Shown here in pieces: positions 25,433 to 33,459 of a stretch of DNA of 64,000 nucleotides. The notes beneath the pieces are model-generated. The model saw only the letters and a list, made by a program, of their open reading frames with translations, was not told where the DNA came from and made no database searches. Positions within the stretch are counted from its first letter, which is position 1; every line of letters starts with the position of its first letter. Position numbers and translations under genes: made by a program. The stretch is from JBCCOW01 sp039025855 (GTDB lineage Bacteria; Planctomycetota; Phycisphaerae; Phycisphaerales; Phycisphaeraceae), in the NCBI GenBank assembly GCA_039025855.1, contig JBCCNL010000013.1, positions 1 through 64,000 on the forward strand, given 5' to 3'.

Positions 25433-26932
25433 ATGAGTCAGTCGTTGATGCGGGCGATGGTGCGGGCGGAGCCGAGGGATCGGCGTCGGCTGCGGGCGTT
25501 GGTGGAAGCGTGGTTTGGGCTGCGGGTGGTGGACCGGGTGTGGGCGGCGGGATCGACGCCGCCGTTGGATTATTTGTGTCATGCGTTGGGGGTGGGACAG
25601 GAGCAGCGGGACTGTGTGGTGTGGGCGTCGCGGGGGGCGGGGAAGACGGTGTTGGCGGCGTTGGCGACGGTGTTGGAGATGGTGTTTGTGCCGGGGGTGC
25701 AGGTGCGGGTGTTGGGGGGGTCTTTGGAGCAGGCGGGGAAGGTGCACGAGCATCTGGTGGCGTTACTGGATCGGCCGATGATGCGGCCGGTAGTGTCGGG
25801 GGTGCCGACGCTGCGTCGGGTGGGGTTGATCAATGGGTCGCGGGTGGAGTTGTTGGCGGGGTCGCAGCGTTCTGTGCGTGGAGTTCGGGTGCATCGGCTG
25901 CGCGTGGATGAGGTGGATGAATTGCAGCCAGAGGTGTGGGCGGCAGCGCAGCACGTGACGCGGTCGGGGGTGGTGAAGGGGCGGCGGGTCGTTGGGTCAA
26001 TCGAGGCGTTGTCGACGATGCCTCGCGCGGGGGGGTTGATGAGTGGGTTGGTGGGGGATGCATCGGGTGGTGTGGAGAGCCCACAGAATCCTTCGGCTTC
26101 TGTGGGCTTTGGGGGTGGGCGGAAGGTGTTTCGGTGGACGGGGATGGATGTGGCGGCGCGGTGTCCGGCGGAGCTGCCTTGCGCGGGGTGTGTGTTGTGG
26201 GACGACTGTGGTGGGGTGTTGAAGGGGGCGTCGGGGTTTGTGCCGGTGGAGGACTTGATGCGTCAGCGGGAGCGGAGCAGCGACGCGGCGTGGTCGGCGG
26301 AGGTGATGTGCCGGAGGCCGAGCGTGAGCGACCTGGTGTATCCGGGGTTTGCGCGGGAGCGGCATGTGGTGGGGACGCGGACGTTTGGCGAGCGGGGAGC
26401 TGTGCGCGTTGGTGGGATGGACTTTGGGATCCGTGAGGCGGCGGTGGTGGTGTGGGGTTGGGCGGAAGGGGGTGGTGGGGTGGGGATGGATGCGAAGCTG
26501 CATATCGAGGGCGAGTTGATTGTGAAGGACCGGACTTTGGAGCAGGTGGTGCGTGGGGTGGACGAGCGGTTGGGAGGGGAGGCGTTGGAGTGGGTGGGGG
26601 TGGACCCGGCGGGTGGGGCGCGGTCGGCGCAGAGTGGGCTGACGGACCTGGATGTGCTGCGGGGGTTGGGTTGGCGGCCGAGGGCGAAGCGGTCGCGGGT
26701 GGCGGTGGGGATTGAGCGGGTTCGTCGGCGGCTGGATCGGGGGCTGTTGACGGTGCATCCGCGGTGCACGGGGTTGATTGCGGCGTTACAGAGCTATCAC
26801 TTCGATCGGGATCGGCCGGGGCGGGAGGAGCCGGTGAAGGACGGGCCGGACCATGCGGCGGATGCGCTGCGGTATTTGGTGATGAACCTGGAGAGCGGGG
26901 GCGAGGGGTTGAAGGTTCGGGGGTATCGGTGA
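25433..26932 (+). CDS. Phage terminase large subunit
   Basis: 499 residues from ATG 25433, with GGAG 5 bases upstream (an upstream GTG-type extension to 25397 lacks support). The ATPase part has Walker A 'WASRGAGKTVLAAL', Walker B 'HRLRVDEVDELQPE' and a coupling 'VGSIEALSTM'. The RNase H-like nuclease part has Asp in 'VGGMDFGIREA', Asp in 'WVGVDPAGG' and the last acidic pair in 'KDGPDHAADALRYLV'. Both activities look intact. A Cys cluster (CPAELPCAGCVLWDDC) lies between. The enzyme packages DNA through the portal. A UUCG palindrome is inserted in frame at 26078-26108, encoding 'SPQNPSASVGF' in the linker. Confidence 0.9.
   Translation: MSQSLMRAMVRAEPRDRRRLRALVEAWFGLRVVDRVWAAGSTPPLDYLCHALGVGQEQRDCVVWASRGAGKTVLAALATVLEMVFVPGVQVRVLGGSLEQAGKVHEHLVALLDRPMMRPVVSGVPTLRRVGLINGSRVELLAGSQRSVRGVRVHRLRVDEVDELQPEVWAAAQHVTRSGVVKGRRVVGSIEALSTMPRAGGLMSGLVGDASGGVESPQNPSASVGFGGGRKVFRWTGMDVAARCPAELPCAGCVLWDDCGGVLKGASGFVPVEDLMRQRERSSDAAWSAEVMCRRPSVSDLVYPGFARERHVVGTRTFGERGAVRVGGMDFGIREAAVVVWGWAEGGGGVGMDAKLHIEGELIVKDRTLEQVVRGVDERLGGEALEWVGVDPAGGARSAQSGLTDLDVLRGLGWRPRAKRSRVAVGIERVRRRLDRGLLTVHPRCTGLIAALQSYHFDRDRPGREEPVKDGPDHAADALRYLVMNLESGGEGLKVRGYR
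26078..26108. repeat. UUCG palindromic element, family A, inside terminase
   Basis: AGCCCACAGAA / TTCTGTGGGCT arms of 11 bp around a C(TTCG)G tetraloop core. In frame it encodes SPQNPSASVGF. A near-identical element in a different gene (32927-32957) encodes SPQKPSASVGF in the same frame, and related ones lie at 33390-33410 and 57055-57077. Confidence 0.85.
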
Positions 26933-27074
26933 GAGCTGTGCGGGGTGTGCGGGTTGTGGGGGGCGGGGTTATCGGGTGGTGGGGTGAAAGCGTGATGTGG
27001 GTGGATTCGGGAATAGTGCGGGCCGATCACGCGGTTGTCTGGGGTGTTCGGTTTCACCACGCAGCCAGGGAGCA
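26933..27074. other. Gap after large terminase
   Basis: 142 bp; contains no recognisable promoter or terminator. A ribosome site (AGGGAG) precedes the HTH/membrane gene at its right end. Confidence 0.4.
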
Positions 27075-27725
27075 ATGACGATGTCGAAAGCCAAGGGATG
27101 GATGAAGGTGTCGGAAGCGGCTTCTGAGCTGGGGGTGAGCGTGGCGACGGTCCGGCGTCGGATGGCGAAGGGTGAGATCGAGGGGCGTAAGGGCCGGTCA
27201 GGGGCGTGGGAGGTTCGGCTGGGTGGTGGGGGTGGTGGGGGTGATACGGAGCAGGCAGTGTCGGCGTCGGGGCCGGCGGCGGTGACGGATGTAGCGGGGT
27301 ATCGGGAAGAGATCGAGCGGTATCAGAAGCTGGCGGGCGCGAGTGTGATGTTGGCCCAGCGTCGGGCGGACGCGGCGGAGGAGGCGATGGTGCGGAGCCG
27401 GGCGGTGGTGCATCAGCTTCGGAAGGTGGCGTGGGTGACGGGGGGTACGGCGGCGGCGGTACTGGTGCTGTCGTGCGGGTTGTTGATTGGGTTGGGAGCT
27501 TGGGGGAGTTCGGCGTCGGCGTCGGCGGATGCGACGAAGGCGGCGTTGATCGCGGCGAAGGAGGATGCGCGGAATAGCCGGGCAGAAGCGTCGGCGGCGA
27601 AGCGGGAAGCGGCACGGCTGACGGGTCGTCTTGAGGCGTTGGAGCAGCAGGTTGCGGGAATGGGTGAGCCGGTGCGTGATGAGCGTGCGATGGTGTCGGT
27701 GCGGTCGATGCCCGGGACGCGTTGA
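27075..27725 (+). CDS. MerR/excisionase-type HTH protein with membrane helix and coiled coils
   Basis: 216 residues from ATG 27075 (AGGGAG just upstream). N-terminal HTH_17-type domain 'MKVSEAASELGVSVATVRRR' with the wing 'GEIEGRKGRSGAWEVRL'; a glycine-rich linker; a helical segment 'YREEIERYQKLAGASVML'; one membrane helix (about 120-145, 'GGTAAAVLVLSCGLLIGLGA'); and a C-terminal coiled coil 'AKREAARLTGRLEALEQQVA'. A DNA-binding domain tethered to the membrane is unusual. It follows the terminase on the same strand after 142 bp. Could be a regulator of the phage-like module or a separate membrane-tethered regulator. Confidence 0.7.
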   Translation: MTMSKAKGWMKVSEAASELGVSVATVRRRMAKGEIEGRKGRSGAWEVRLGGGGGGGDTEQAVSASGPAAVTDVAGYREEIERYQKLAGASVMLAQRRADAAEEAMVRSRAVVHQLRKVAWVTGGTAAAVLVLSCGLLIGLGAWGSSASASADATKAALIAAKEDARNSRAEASAAKREAARLTGRLEALEQQVAGMGEPVRDERAMVSVRSMPGTR

Positions 27726-27745
27726 TCGCTAGACGCTGGGGTCTC

Positions 27746-28465
27746 TCATTTGAGGTCGGCGTGGGTGGGGAGGTGTTGCATGCCGTCGAGGGGTTCGGGG
27801 AAGGTGTGGAGCATGGCGCGGTAGACCTGTAGCCGGTCGGTTCGGTTGGGGCGGACGCGGTGTGGCTGGGGGTGCCCTTTGGCGGCGGCGTGGAGGTCGG
27901 CCTGGACTTGTTGCATGAGGGGGAGCAGGCGGGCGAGTAGCGGGATGCCGCGGGCGCCGCGGCAGGAGCCGGCGTTGATGAACTGGAGGGTGTGGTCAGG
28001 AGCGACGAAGAAGTCGTTGGCGTGGGCGGTGGGCCAGAGGATGTAGGCGGCGGCGAGTTTGGCGAGGAGTTGGCCGAGCTGGTGGGCGAGGTTGCGGCGG
28101 TGCTTGAAGTCTTCGGTGGCGTGTTGCTGTTTCCACCATTGCGGGAGGGGTTGGCCGAGGTCGGGGTAGAGCATCCTGTAGTCGCCGGGGCGTGCCATCC
28201 AGTGGTGGAGCGGGGTGGCGGCGGGGAGGCCGAGGCCGGCGAGGCGGGCTTGCCAGAGGGCCTCGCGTTGTGCGGGGTGGCGGTTGAATCGGGCGGCGAG
28301 GCGTTGGCGGAGGGGGCTGGCTTTGAAGGACTTGATGAAATAGTCGGTGCGCTGGCCTCCCGCGAGGTGCATGATGCGGTGGAGGGAGGAGTCGCGGTTG
28401 GCGAGGTGCGGCGGCTCGGGGGCGAGCCCGAGATTGACGGGGTCTGGGGGTAGCGGGGTGGGCAC
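27746..28465 (-). CDS. Kdo/WaaP-like lipopolysaccharide kinase family protein (divergent)
   Basis: 239 residues. Kinase-like features: 'DYFIKSFKASP' (possible VAIK lysine), 'REALWQARLAGLGLPAATPLH' resembling the helix C and 'LGIPVP' of the Kdo-kinase group, and 'LGQLLAKLAAAYILWPTAHA' followed by 'NDFFV' and 'LQFINAGSCRG', which align with the catalytic HxDLxxxN and DFG regions but have lost the usual D residues. It may be a divergent or inactive sugar kinase. Followed in the same direction by nothing; upstream neighbour is the mutarotase (18-bp gap, likely co-transcribed). Confidence 0.55.
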   Translation of the reverse strand: MPTPLPPDPVNLGLAPEPPHLANRDSSLHRIMHLAGGQRTDYFIKSFKASPLRQRLAARFNRHPAQREALWQARLAGLGLPAATPLHHWMARPGDYRMLYPDLGQPLPQWWKQQHATEDFKHRRNLAHQLGQLLAKLAAAYILWPTAHANDFFVAPDHTLQFINAGSCRGARGIPLLARLLPLMQQVQADLHAAAKGHPQPHRVRPNRTDRLQVYRAMLHTFPEPLDGMQHLPTHADLK

Positions 28466-28483
28466 GGGTGTGTGTGCTGCGGT

Positions 28484-29353
28484 TCAGAGGGCTTGAGTGG
28501 AGATGGTGGTGGTGAGGGTTTGGGACTGCCCCGGTTCGAGGGTGAGGGCGTTGGGGCCGGCGTTGGCGGATTCGATGCAGAGCATGCCGGGCCATTCGTC
28601 GTTGCCGAAGTCGGGCATGCGGGCGGACTTGTCGGTCCAGGGGTTCCAGACGATGGTGGACTGGGAGCCGGTTTTGGTGATGGTGATGCGGCGTTGGTGG
28701 CCGGGGTCGTCGGCGTGGACGGTGGCGGGGGCGTTGTAGTAGAGGCGGTCGGTCTCCTGGGTGAAGGTGATGGGCTGGTCGTCTTGGGTGTGGGGGGAGC
28801 GGTTGTTGGCGTTGTCGAGGTATGGGGTGTTTTCGAGGCCGAGGACCTGGACGTGGTGGATGTCGGCGACGGTGAGGTAGGTATGGAGGGCGAGCTCGAA
28901 GCGATGGGGTTGGTCGGTGGGATTAGTGGTGGTGAAGCGGAACTCGAGTGTGTCGTTGACGATGATGTCGTACTGGGCGTCGAATGGGGCGAGGGATTGT
29001 GTGAGGGTGAGGTGGGCGGTGTGGTCGTCTTCGAGCTGGCAGTGGGTGAGGGTCCAGGGCGAGGTGCGGGCGGTGCCGTGGGCGGGGGCGTCGGGGTCGG
29101 TGGGGTGGGCGGCGAACCAGGGGAAGCAGAGGGGGACGCCGCCGCGGATGGCCTTGCCGGGGGCGAGGACGGCGTGATCGGAGAGCCAGAGGACGGGGGG
29201 CTGGTTGGCGGGCTGCCAGGCGGTGAGGTGTGCGCCGTGGAGGTGGAGTTGGGCGGAGTATCGGGGGGTATTCAGGTCGAGACGGGGTTGGCCGGTGGGG
29301 GTGTTGGTGAGGGAGATGCGGGGGTCGTTGGGTAGAGCGGTGGGGGGCGTCAT
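28484..29353 (-). CDS. D-hexose-6-phosphate mutarotase (YeaD/aldose-1-epimerase fold)
   Basis: 289 residues, the usual length. Key stretches are 'ISLTNTPTGQPRLDL', 'LHGAHLTAWQP', 'VLWLSDHAVLAPGKAIRGGVPLCFPWF' read in parts, 'HGTARTSPW' (the catalytic His), 'FELALHTYL' (second His), and 'VVWNPWTDKSARMPDFG' in variant form 'IVWNPWTDKSARM', all typical of the galactose-mutarotase-like fold of YeaD. It converts alpha to beta glucose-6-phosphate. Co-directional and adjacent to the kinase-like gene, consistent with sugar metabolism. The surrounding gene order gives no further clue. Confidence 0.88.
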   Translation of the reverse strand: MTPPTALPNDPRISLTNTPTGQPRLDLNTPRYSAQLHLHGAHLTAWQPANQPPVLWLSDHAVLAPGKAIRGGVPLCFPWFAAHPTDPDAPAHGTARTSPWTLTHCQLEDDHTAHLTLTQSLAPFDAQYDIIVNDTLEFRFTTTNPTDQPHRFELALHTYLTVADIHHVQVLGLENTPYLDNANNRSPHTQDDQPITFTQETDRLYYNAPATVHADDPGHQRRITITKTGSQSTIVWNPWTDKSARMPDFGNDEWPGMLCIESANAGPNALTLEPGQSQTLTTTISTQAL

Positions 29354-29421
29354 GGCGTGGGGCGGGAGTGGTGGTTGGTGATGGGTGCTGGGGCGAGCCG
29401 TTATGAGGTATTGGCGTTAGG

Positions 29422-31938
29422 ATGCGGCACGCGCCACATTGGATCTACGCTGCTTTGTCGTTACGTGCGGTCATTTTGGGATTGATTTGGGGGGTGGCGA
29501 TTTCGGTGGCGGTGTACCCGAACGACTACATGATGCGGGGGACGTTTCTGATCGGCAACTTTCTGCCGGTGGCGGTGTTTGGGGTGTTTGCGGGGTTGGT
29601 GCTGGTGAACGTGGCGGTGGGGCGGGTGGTGCCGGGGTTGGCGTTGAAGGGTGGGGAGTTGGCGATCGCGATCGCGATGGCGTTGGCGGTGTGTGGTTGG
29701 CCGAGTTCGGGGTTTTATCGTGGGTTTCCGCAGCTGGCGGCGATGCCTGGGCACTGGCTGGAGACGACCTCGAAGTGGCAGGTTCGGGGGTTGGACAGCT
29801 ATTTGCCGGGGGGTTCGGCACGGGTGGCGGAAGGGTTTTTGTTGGAGCCGAGGGAGGTGGCGGGATTGGTGGCGTCGGGAGAGGGCGAGGTGTTGGGGGC
29901 GGTGCGTGAGGGGATGACGGAGCGGGACCTTGAGTTGATGGGCGGGGTGGCGTCGGGGAGCGGGGCGCTGGGGCAGAGCGAGCGGCTTCAGCTGCTGCGG
30001 GTGTTGAATGAGGCGATCGATGCGGGTGCGGTGGTGGAGCGTTTGCCGGGTTCGGCTTTGGGGGGCGAAGCGGTGGCGTCTGCGATGGCGGCGTCTGCGG
30101 GGTTGGAGGCGGAAGCGGAAGCGGAGTCTTTGGGGGTGAGGCGGGAGTATTTGCTGGCGGAGGCGGTGCGGGCGCGGGAGCGGGCGAGCCGGGCATTGTT
30201 GGTGGAGGCGTTGGGGGGCGGGTTGGCGGCTCAGCCGGGGGGTGACGGGGTGTTGTTGCTGGGGATGCGGAAGGACCCGTACACGCACGCGGCGTATATC
30301 AGTGGTCAGCCGACGAAGGGCCCGGTTCTGGGGTGGTGGAGGAACGTGCCGTGGGACGCGTGGTGGCCTGTGATTAAGACGTGGGTGGGGGTGTCGCTGT
30401 TTGTGGGGATTGCGGTGTTGTGTCTGGCGATGATTGTGCACCCGCAGTGGTCGAAGCGGGAGCTGTTGCCTTATCCGATTGCGCGGTTTGTGGAGGAGTC
30501 GGTAGCGCGGGACGAGGGAAAGCTGCTGCCGCGGGTGATGCGGGACCGGTTGTTTTGGGTGGCGTTTGGGGTGTTGGTGTTGTTGCACAGCTGGAACGCG
30601 ATCGCGACGTGGACGGAGATGAAGGAGACGTTGGCGATCCCGGTGCAGCTGGACTTTCGGGGGCTGCGGGACTTGTTCCCGAACCTGCGTCAGGTGGGTG
30701 AGAGCTGGTCGTCGATCTTTTATCCGACGGTGTATCCGTCGGTGATTGCGTTTGCGTTTTTCCTGACGGGCGCGGTCTCACTGAGCCTGGGCGTGTCGAT
30801 GCTGCTGTGGTGCATGCTGGGAGCGGTGTTGATTGGGTACGGGATGACGCTGCCGGATGACTTCAAGTCGTCGGAGGGTGGGCCGTTGATGCGGTTCGGG
30901 TCGTACCTGGCGATGCTGGGGATCATCATTTACACGGGGCGGCGGTATTACTCGTCGTTGGTGTGGACGGCGGTGGGGGGTAAGCGTCGGGCGGAGGTGC
31001 CGGGGTATGCGGTGTGGGCGATGCGGTTGCTGCCCTTGATGATCTGCGGTTCAGTGGTGCTGCTGCATCAGGCGGGGTTGCACTGGGTGTGGGGGACGGC
31101 GTTTGTGCTGTTGATGCTGGCGTCTTATGTGGTGTTGTCGCGGATTGTGGCGGAGACGGGTTTGTTCTTTGCGAAGCCGGGGTATCTGGGGATGGCGATC
31201 CTGACGGGGCTGGTGGGATTTGAGGTGATCGGGCCGGCGGCGTACATCGTGATGGGTTTTGCGAGCCTGATCTTGATGGGGGATCCGCGTGAGGCGTTGA
31301 TGCCGTTTTTGACGAATGGGCTTCAGATCGCGGAGCGGAGTGGCCGGGTGTCGCCGCGTCGTTCGGGCTGGCTGCTGGGCGGGATGGTGGTGGTGGGTCT
31401 GGTGGTGGCGGGGGTGGTGACGATGGCGGCGTCGTACACGGAGGGCTACAACGCGCAGGACAGCTGGGCGGGCAAGAGCATGCCGGGCTTTACGCTCGAC
31501 GGGGTGGAGTCGTTGATGAGTCAGTCGGCGTCGGAGGGGACGCTGGCGGCGGCGACGACGGCGACGGGGCTGGAGCGTTTGGGGATGATCCGTTTTGAGG
31601 GGGAACAGTGGGTGTGGTTTTTGGTGGGGGTGGCGCTGGTGTTGGGCGCAGCGGTGGCGCGGCTTCGGCTGGCGTGGTGGCCTCTGCACCCGGTGGTGTT
31701 TCTGGTGTGGGGGACGTACCCGGCGACGATGTTTAGCTTGTCGCTGTTGATCGGTTGGATGGTGAAGACGTCGGTGGTGCGGTTGGGCGGGGCGAAGTCG
31801 TATCAGAACCTTCGGCCGATGATGATCGGGGTGATCGCGGGTGAGCTGTTTGCGGCGTTGTTCTGGGCGGTGGCGGGGATGGTGTACTACGGCATTGTGG
31901 GCGAGACGCCGCCGCGGTTTTTCATTTTCCCGTTGTGA
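29422..31938 (+). CDS. Large polytopic membrane protein (DUF6785/DUF6784, OPT-like)
   Basis: 838 residues with around 14 hydrophobic segments. Starts 'MRHAPHWIYAALSLRAVILG', has the 'GELAIAIAMALAVCGWPSSG' block, a soluble insert at about 110-290 rich in G/E/V, then transporter-like repeats ('VIAFAFFLTGAVSLSLGVSM', 'RIVAETGLFFAKPGYLGMAI', 'YPATMFSLSLLIGWMVKTSVV'). This matches what I recall of planctomycete DUF6785/DUF6784 proteins, distantly similar to OPT peptide transporters. First gene of the eight-gene operon; 19 bp to the next start. A glycine-rich 'GLALKGGELA' loop may be substrate contacting. Substrate not deducible. Confidence 0.75.
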   Translation: MRHAPHWIYAALSLRAVILGLIWGVAISVAVYPNDYMMRGTFLIGNFLPVAVFGVFAGLVLVNVAVGRVVPGLALKGGELAIAIAMALAVCGWPSSGFYRGFPQLAAMPGHWLETTSKWQVRGLDSYLPGGSARVAEGFLLEPREVAGLVASGEGEVLGAVREGMTERDLELMGGVASGSGALGQSERLQLLRVLNEAIDAGAVVERLPGSALGGEAVASAMAASAGLEAEAEAESLGVRREYLLAEAVRARERASRALLVEALGGGLAAQPGGDGVLLLGMRKDPYTHAAYISGQPTKGPVLGWWRNVPWDAWWPVIKTWVGVSLFVGIAVLCLAMIVHPQWSKRELLPYPIARFVEESVARDEGKLLPRVMRDRLFWVAFGVLVLLHSWNAIATWTEMKETLAIPVQLDFRGLRDLFPNLRQVGESWSSIFYPTVYPSVIAFAFFLTGAVSLSLGVSMLLWCMLGAVLIGYGMTLPDDFKSSEGGPLMRFGSYLAMLGIIIYTGRRYYSSLVWTAVGGKRRAEVPGYAVWAMRLLPLMICGSVVLLHQAGLHWVWGTAFVLLMLASYVVLSRIVAETGLFFAKPGYLGMAILTGLVGFEVIGPAAYIVMGFASLILMGDPREALMPFLTNGLQIAERSGRVSPRRSGWLLGGMVVVGLVVAGVVTMAASYTEGYNAQDSWAGKSMPGFTLDGVESLMSQSASEGTLAAATTATGLERLGMIRFEGEQWVWFLVGVALVLGAAVARLRLAWWPLHPVVFLVWGTYPATMFSLSLLIGWMVKTSVVRLGGAKSYQNLRPMMIGVIAGELFAALFWAVAGMVYYGIVGETPPRFFIFPL

Positions 31939-31957
31939 TGATGAAGGATGAGGTCAG

Positions 31958-32980
31958 TTGTTGATTGGTGAACGGGCAAGACGGTACGCGTGGCTGGGGG
32001 TGAGCGGCGCGGTGCCCGCGGATTGGGAGGTGGTGCGTCACGGGCTGCACCCGGAGCGGGGGGCGCTTCGGTGGGTGGATCGTCGTCGGCAGCGGATGGT
32101 GTTGAACTGGGCTGGGTGCGTGTCGGAGCCGGACGTGGGGCAGTTGCTCAGTGACCATCGGCAGCGTCAGTTGGAGGAGGACCCGGACGCGGTGTATCGG
32201 CCGTTCACGGTGGGGCGTTGGGAGGGGATGAGCCGGGGGATGGGTGAGGATGGCGGGGAGGAGCGATGGGTGAGTCGAGGGGTGCGGTTTGATGAAGGGT
32301 CGATGCGGTTGCTGGAGGTGACGGTGTTGCACGGGGCGGGTGATGAGGGGTTGTTGGAGCGGGTGCTGGGTTCGATTGGGGAGACGTCGCCGGCAGGGGC
32401 GTCGGGGGGTGGGGAGCGGACGGAGCTGTTTGGGGTGGACTGCCGGGTGGTGGAGCGGGGGGATGAGGAAGGCGGGGTGTTTTGGCATCTGGTGGGGATG
32501 GACGCGAAGGCGGGAGAGACGGAGTTGCGTTATGCGGAGTTGCCGAGGGGTGCGAAGCACGCCGGTCGGCTAGAGGCGCGGGTGCGTCGGCGGGGGTTGA
32601 GCGGGGTGTGGTTCAACGGCGATTTGCACCGGCTGGCGGAGCGGGAGTTGGGTGAAGTGGGTGGGGAGTTGGGGGTGGAGACGCGGGGGTGTTTGGTGCG
32701 GGGGATGCCGGGGTTGGAGGTGGAGACGATGGAGTCGGGGCTGAGGCTGAAGCGTTGGGTGGGGCGGCTTCGGGTGAGGCGTGACTTGTATTGGCACGAC
32801 GAGCGGGATGAATCGGTGTGGCGGGTGACGACGCTGAGCTTTGCGGGGAGCGTGCGGGGTGTGGAAGGGTTTGAGGCGGGGCCGGCTGGGGGTGTGGTGG
32901 ATTGGGGTGAGGTTGGGGTGAGCGATAGCCCACAGAAGCCTTCGGCATCTGTGGGCTTCCGAGAGGGGGTGTTGGCGTGA
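31958..32980 (+). CDS. Unrecognised soluble protein of the eight-gene operon
   Basis: 340 residues from a TTG start preceded by AGGATGAGG. No signal peptide and no membrane segment. Very rich in G, R, E, V and W, partly because of the strand bias. Visible stretches are 'VYRPFTVGRWEGMSRGMGE', 'FWHLVGMDAKAGETELRYAE' and a C-terminal 'VWRVTTLSFAGSVRGVEGF'. I cannot assign a family. Its last 20 codons contain an in-frame UUCG palindrome (32927-32957) giving 'SPQKPSASVGF'. The stop overlaps the PqqD-like start by 4 bases, so expression is coupled. Confidence 0.7.
   Translation: MLIGERARRYAWLGVSGAVPADWEVVRHGLHPERGALRWVDRRRQRMVLNWAGCVSEPDVGQLLSDHRQRQLEEDPDAVYRPFTVGRWEGMSRGMGEDGGEERWVSRGVRFDEGSMRLLEVTVLHGAGDEGLLERVLGSIGETSPAGASGGGERTELFGVDCRVVERGDEEGGVFWHLVGMDAKAGETELRYAELPRGAKHAGRLEARVRRRGLSGVWFNGDLHRLAERELGEVGGELGVETRGCLVRGMPGLEVETMESGLRLKRWVGRLRVRRDLYWHDERDESVWRVTTLSFAGSVRGVEGFEAGPAGGVVDWGEVGVSDSPQKPSASVGFREGVLA
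32927..32957. repeat. UUCG palindromic element, family A, in operon gene 2
   Basis: AGCCCACAGA / TCTGTGGGCT arms around a CTTCGG core; 27 of 31 or so positions match the copy in the terminase gene. It lies within the coding frame and encodes SPQKPSASVGF. No T-run and internal location argue against a terminator role. Confidence 0.85.
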
Positions 32981-33459
32981 AGGCGACCCGGGTGAACAAG
33001 CGGGACTTGGCGGGGCTGACGCTGGAGGACTTGCTGTCGGCGGTGCCGGTGCGGAACCGGGCGGTGCGTGAGGAGCGGCGGGGTCAGCGGCTTGTTCTGT
33101 GGGTGAAGCGGAAGCCGCTGCCGGGGGTGGACCGGTTATTGAAGATGGCGCTGCCGCTGCGGGACGAGAAGGGGATCGAGCTGGACGAACTGGGCAAGCG
33201 GGTTTGGGTGGATTGCAACGGGCGGCGGACGGTGGAGCGGATCACGGAACGGTTTGCGGAGCGGCACGGTTTGCGGTTTCACGAGGCGCGGGTGTCGGTG
33301 ATGGCGTTCCTGGAGATGCTGATGAAGCGGAGCCTGGTGGGGGTGGCGGTGATGGAGGGCGGGGCGGCTGAAAGTGGTCGTGAAGCGGACCCACGCTTGG
33401 AGAGCGTGGGCTTCGGTGACGGTGTGACGGCGGGGTTGGCTGAGGGGGGTGAGCGGTGA
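32977..33459 (+). CDS. PqqD-like (RiPP-recognition-element fold) protein
   Basis: 160 residues from GTG 32977. The core 'GIELDELGKRVWVDCNGRRT' plus 'VERITERFAERHGLRFHEA' and 'VMAFLEMLMKRSLVGV' has the winged-helix pattern of PqqD (PF05402). PqqD domains bind leader peptides in RiPP pathways; here no radical SAM or precursor peptide is adjacent. The N-terminal 75 residues are basic ('RREERRGQRLVLWVKRKPL' in part), an extension not in PqqD. The C-terminal 'DPRLESVGFGDG' comes from a palindromic element (33390-33410). Overlaps the next gene by 4 bases. Confidence 0.75.
   Translation: MKATRVNKRDLAGLTLEDLLSAVPVRNRAVREERRGQRLVLWVKRKPLPGVDRLLKMALPLRDEKGIELDELGKRVWVDCNGRRTVERITERFAERHGLRFHEARVSVMAFLEMLMKRSLVGVAVMEGGAAESGREADPRLESVGFGDGVTAGLAEGGER
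33390..33410. repeat. Palindromic element, family A variant, in PqqD-like gene
   Basis: CCCACGCT / AGCGTGGG arms, loop of 5 bases, followed by CTTCGGTGA; preceded by GAAGCGGA. The flank pattern GAAG...CCCAC...GTGGGCTTC is the same as the other family A copies while the stem differs. Encodes DPRLESVGFGDG. Confidence 0.65.

Noticed and set aside
26078..26108. Intrinsic terminator (UUCG hairpin)
   Set aside because: Lies inside an intact coding frame, no T-run, and a close copy lies inside another gene.
28466..29421. Sugar-kinase/mutarotase pair as part of the phage-like module
   Set aside because: Opposite strand, housekeeping-type functions, and no overlap with the module's genes.
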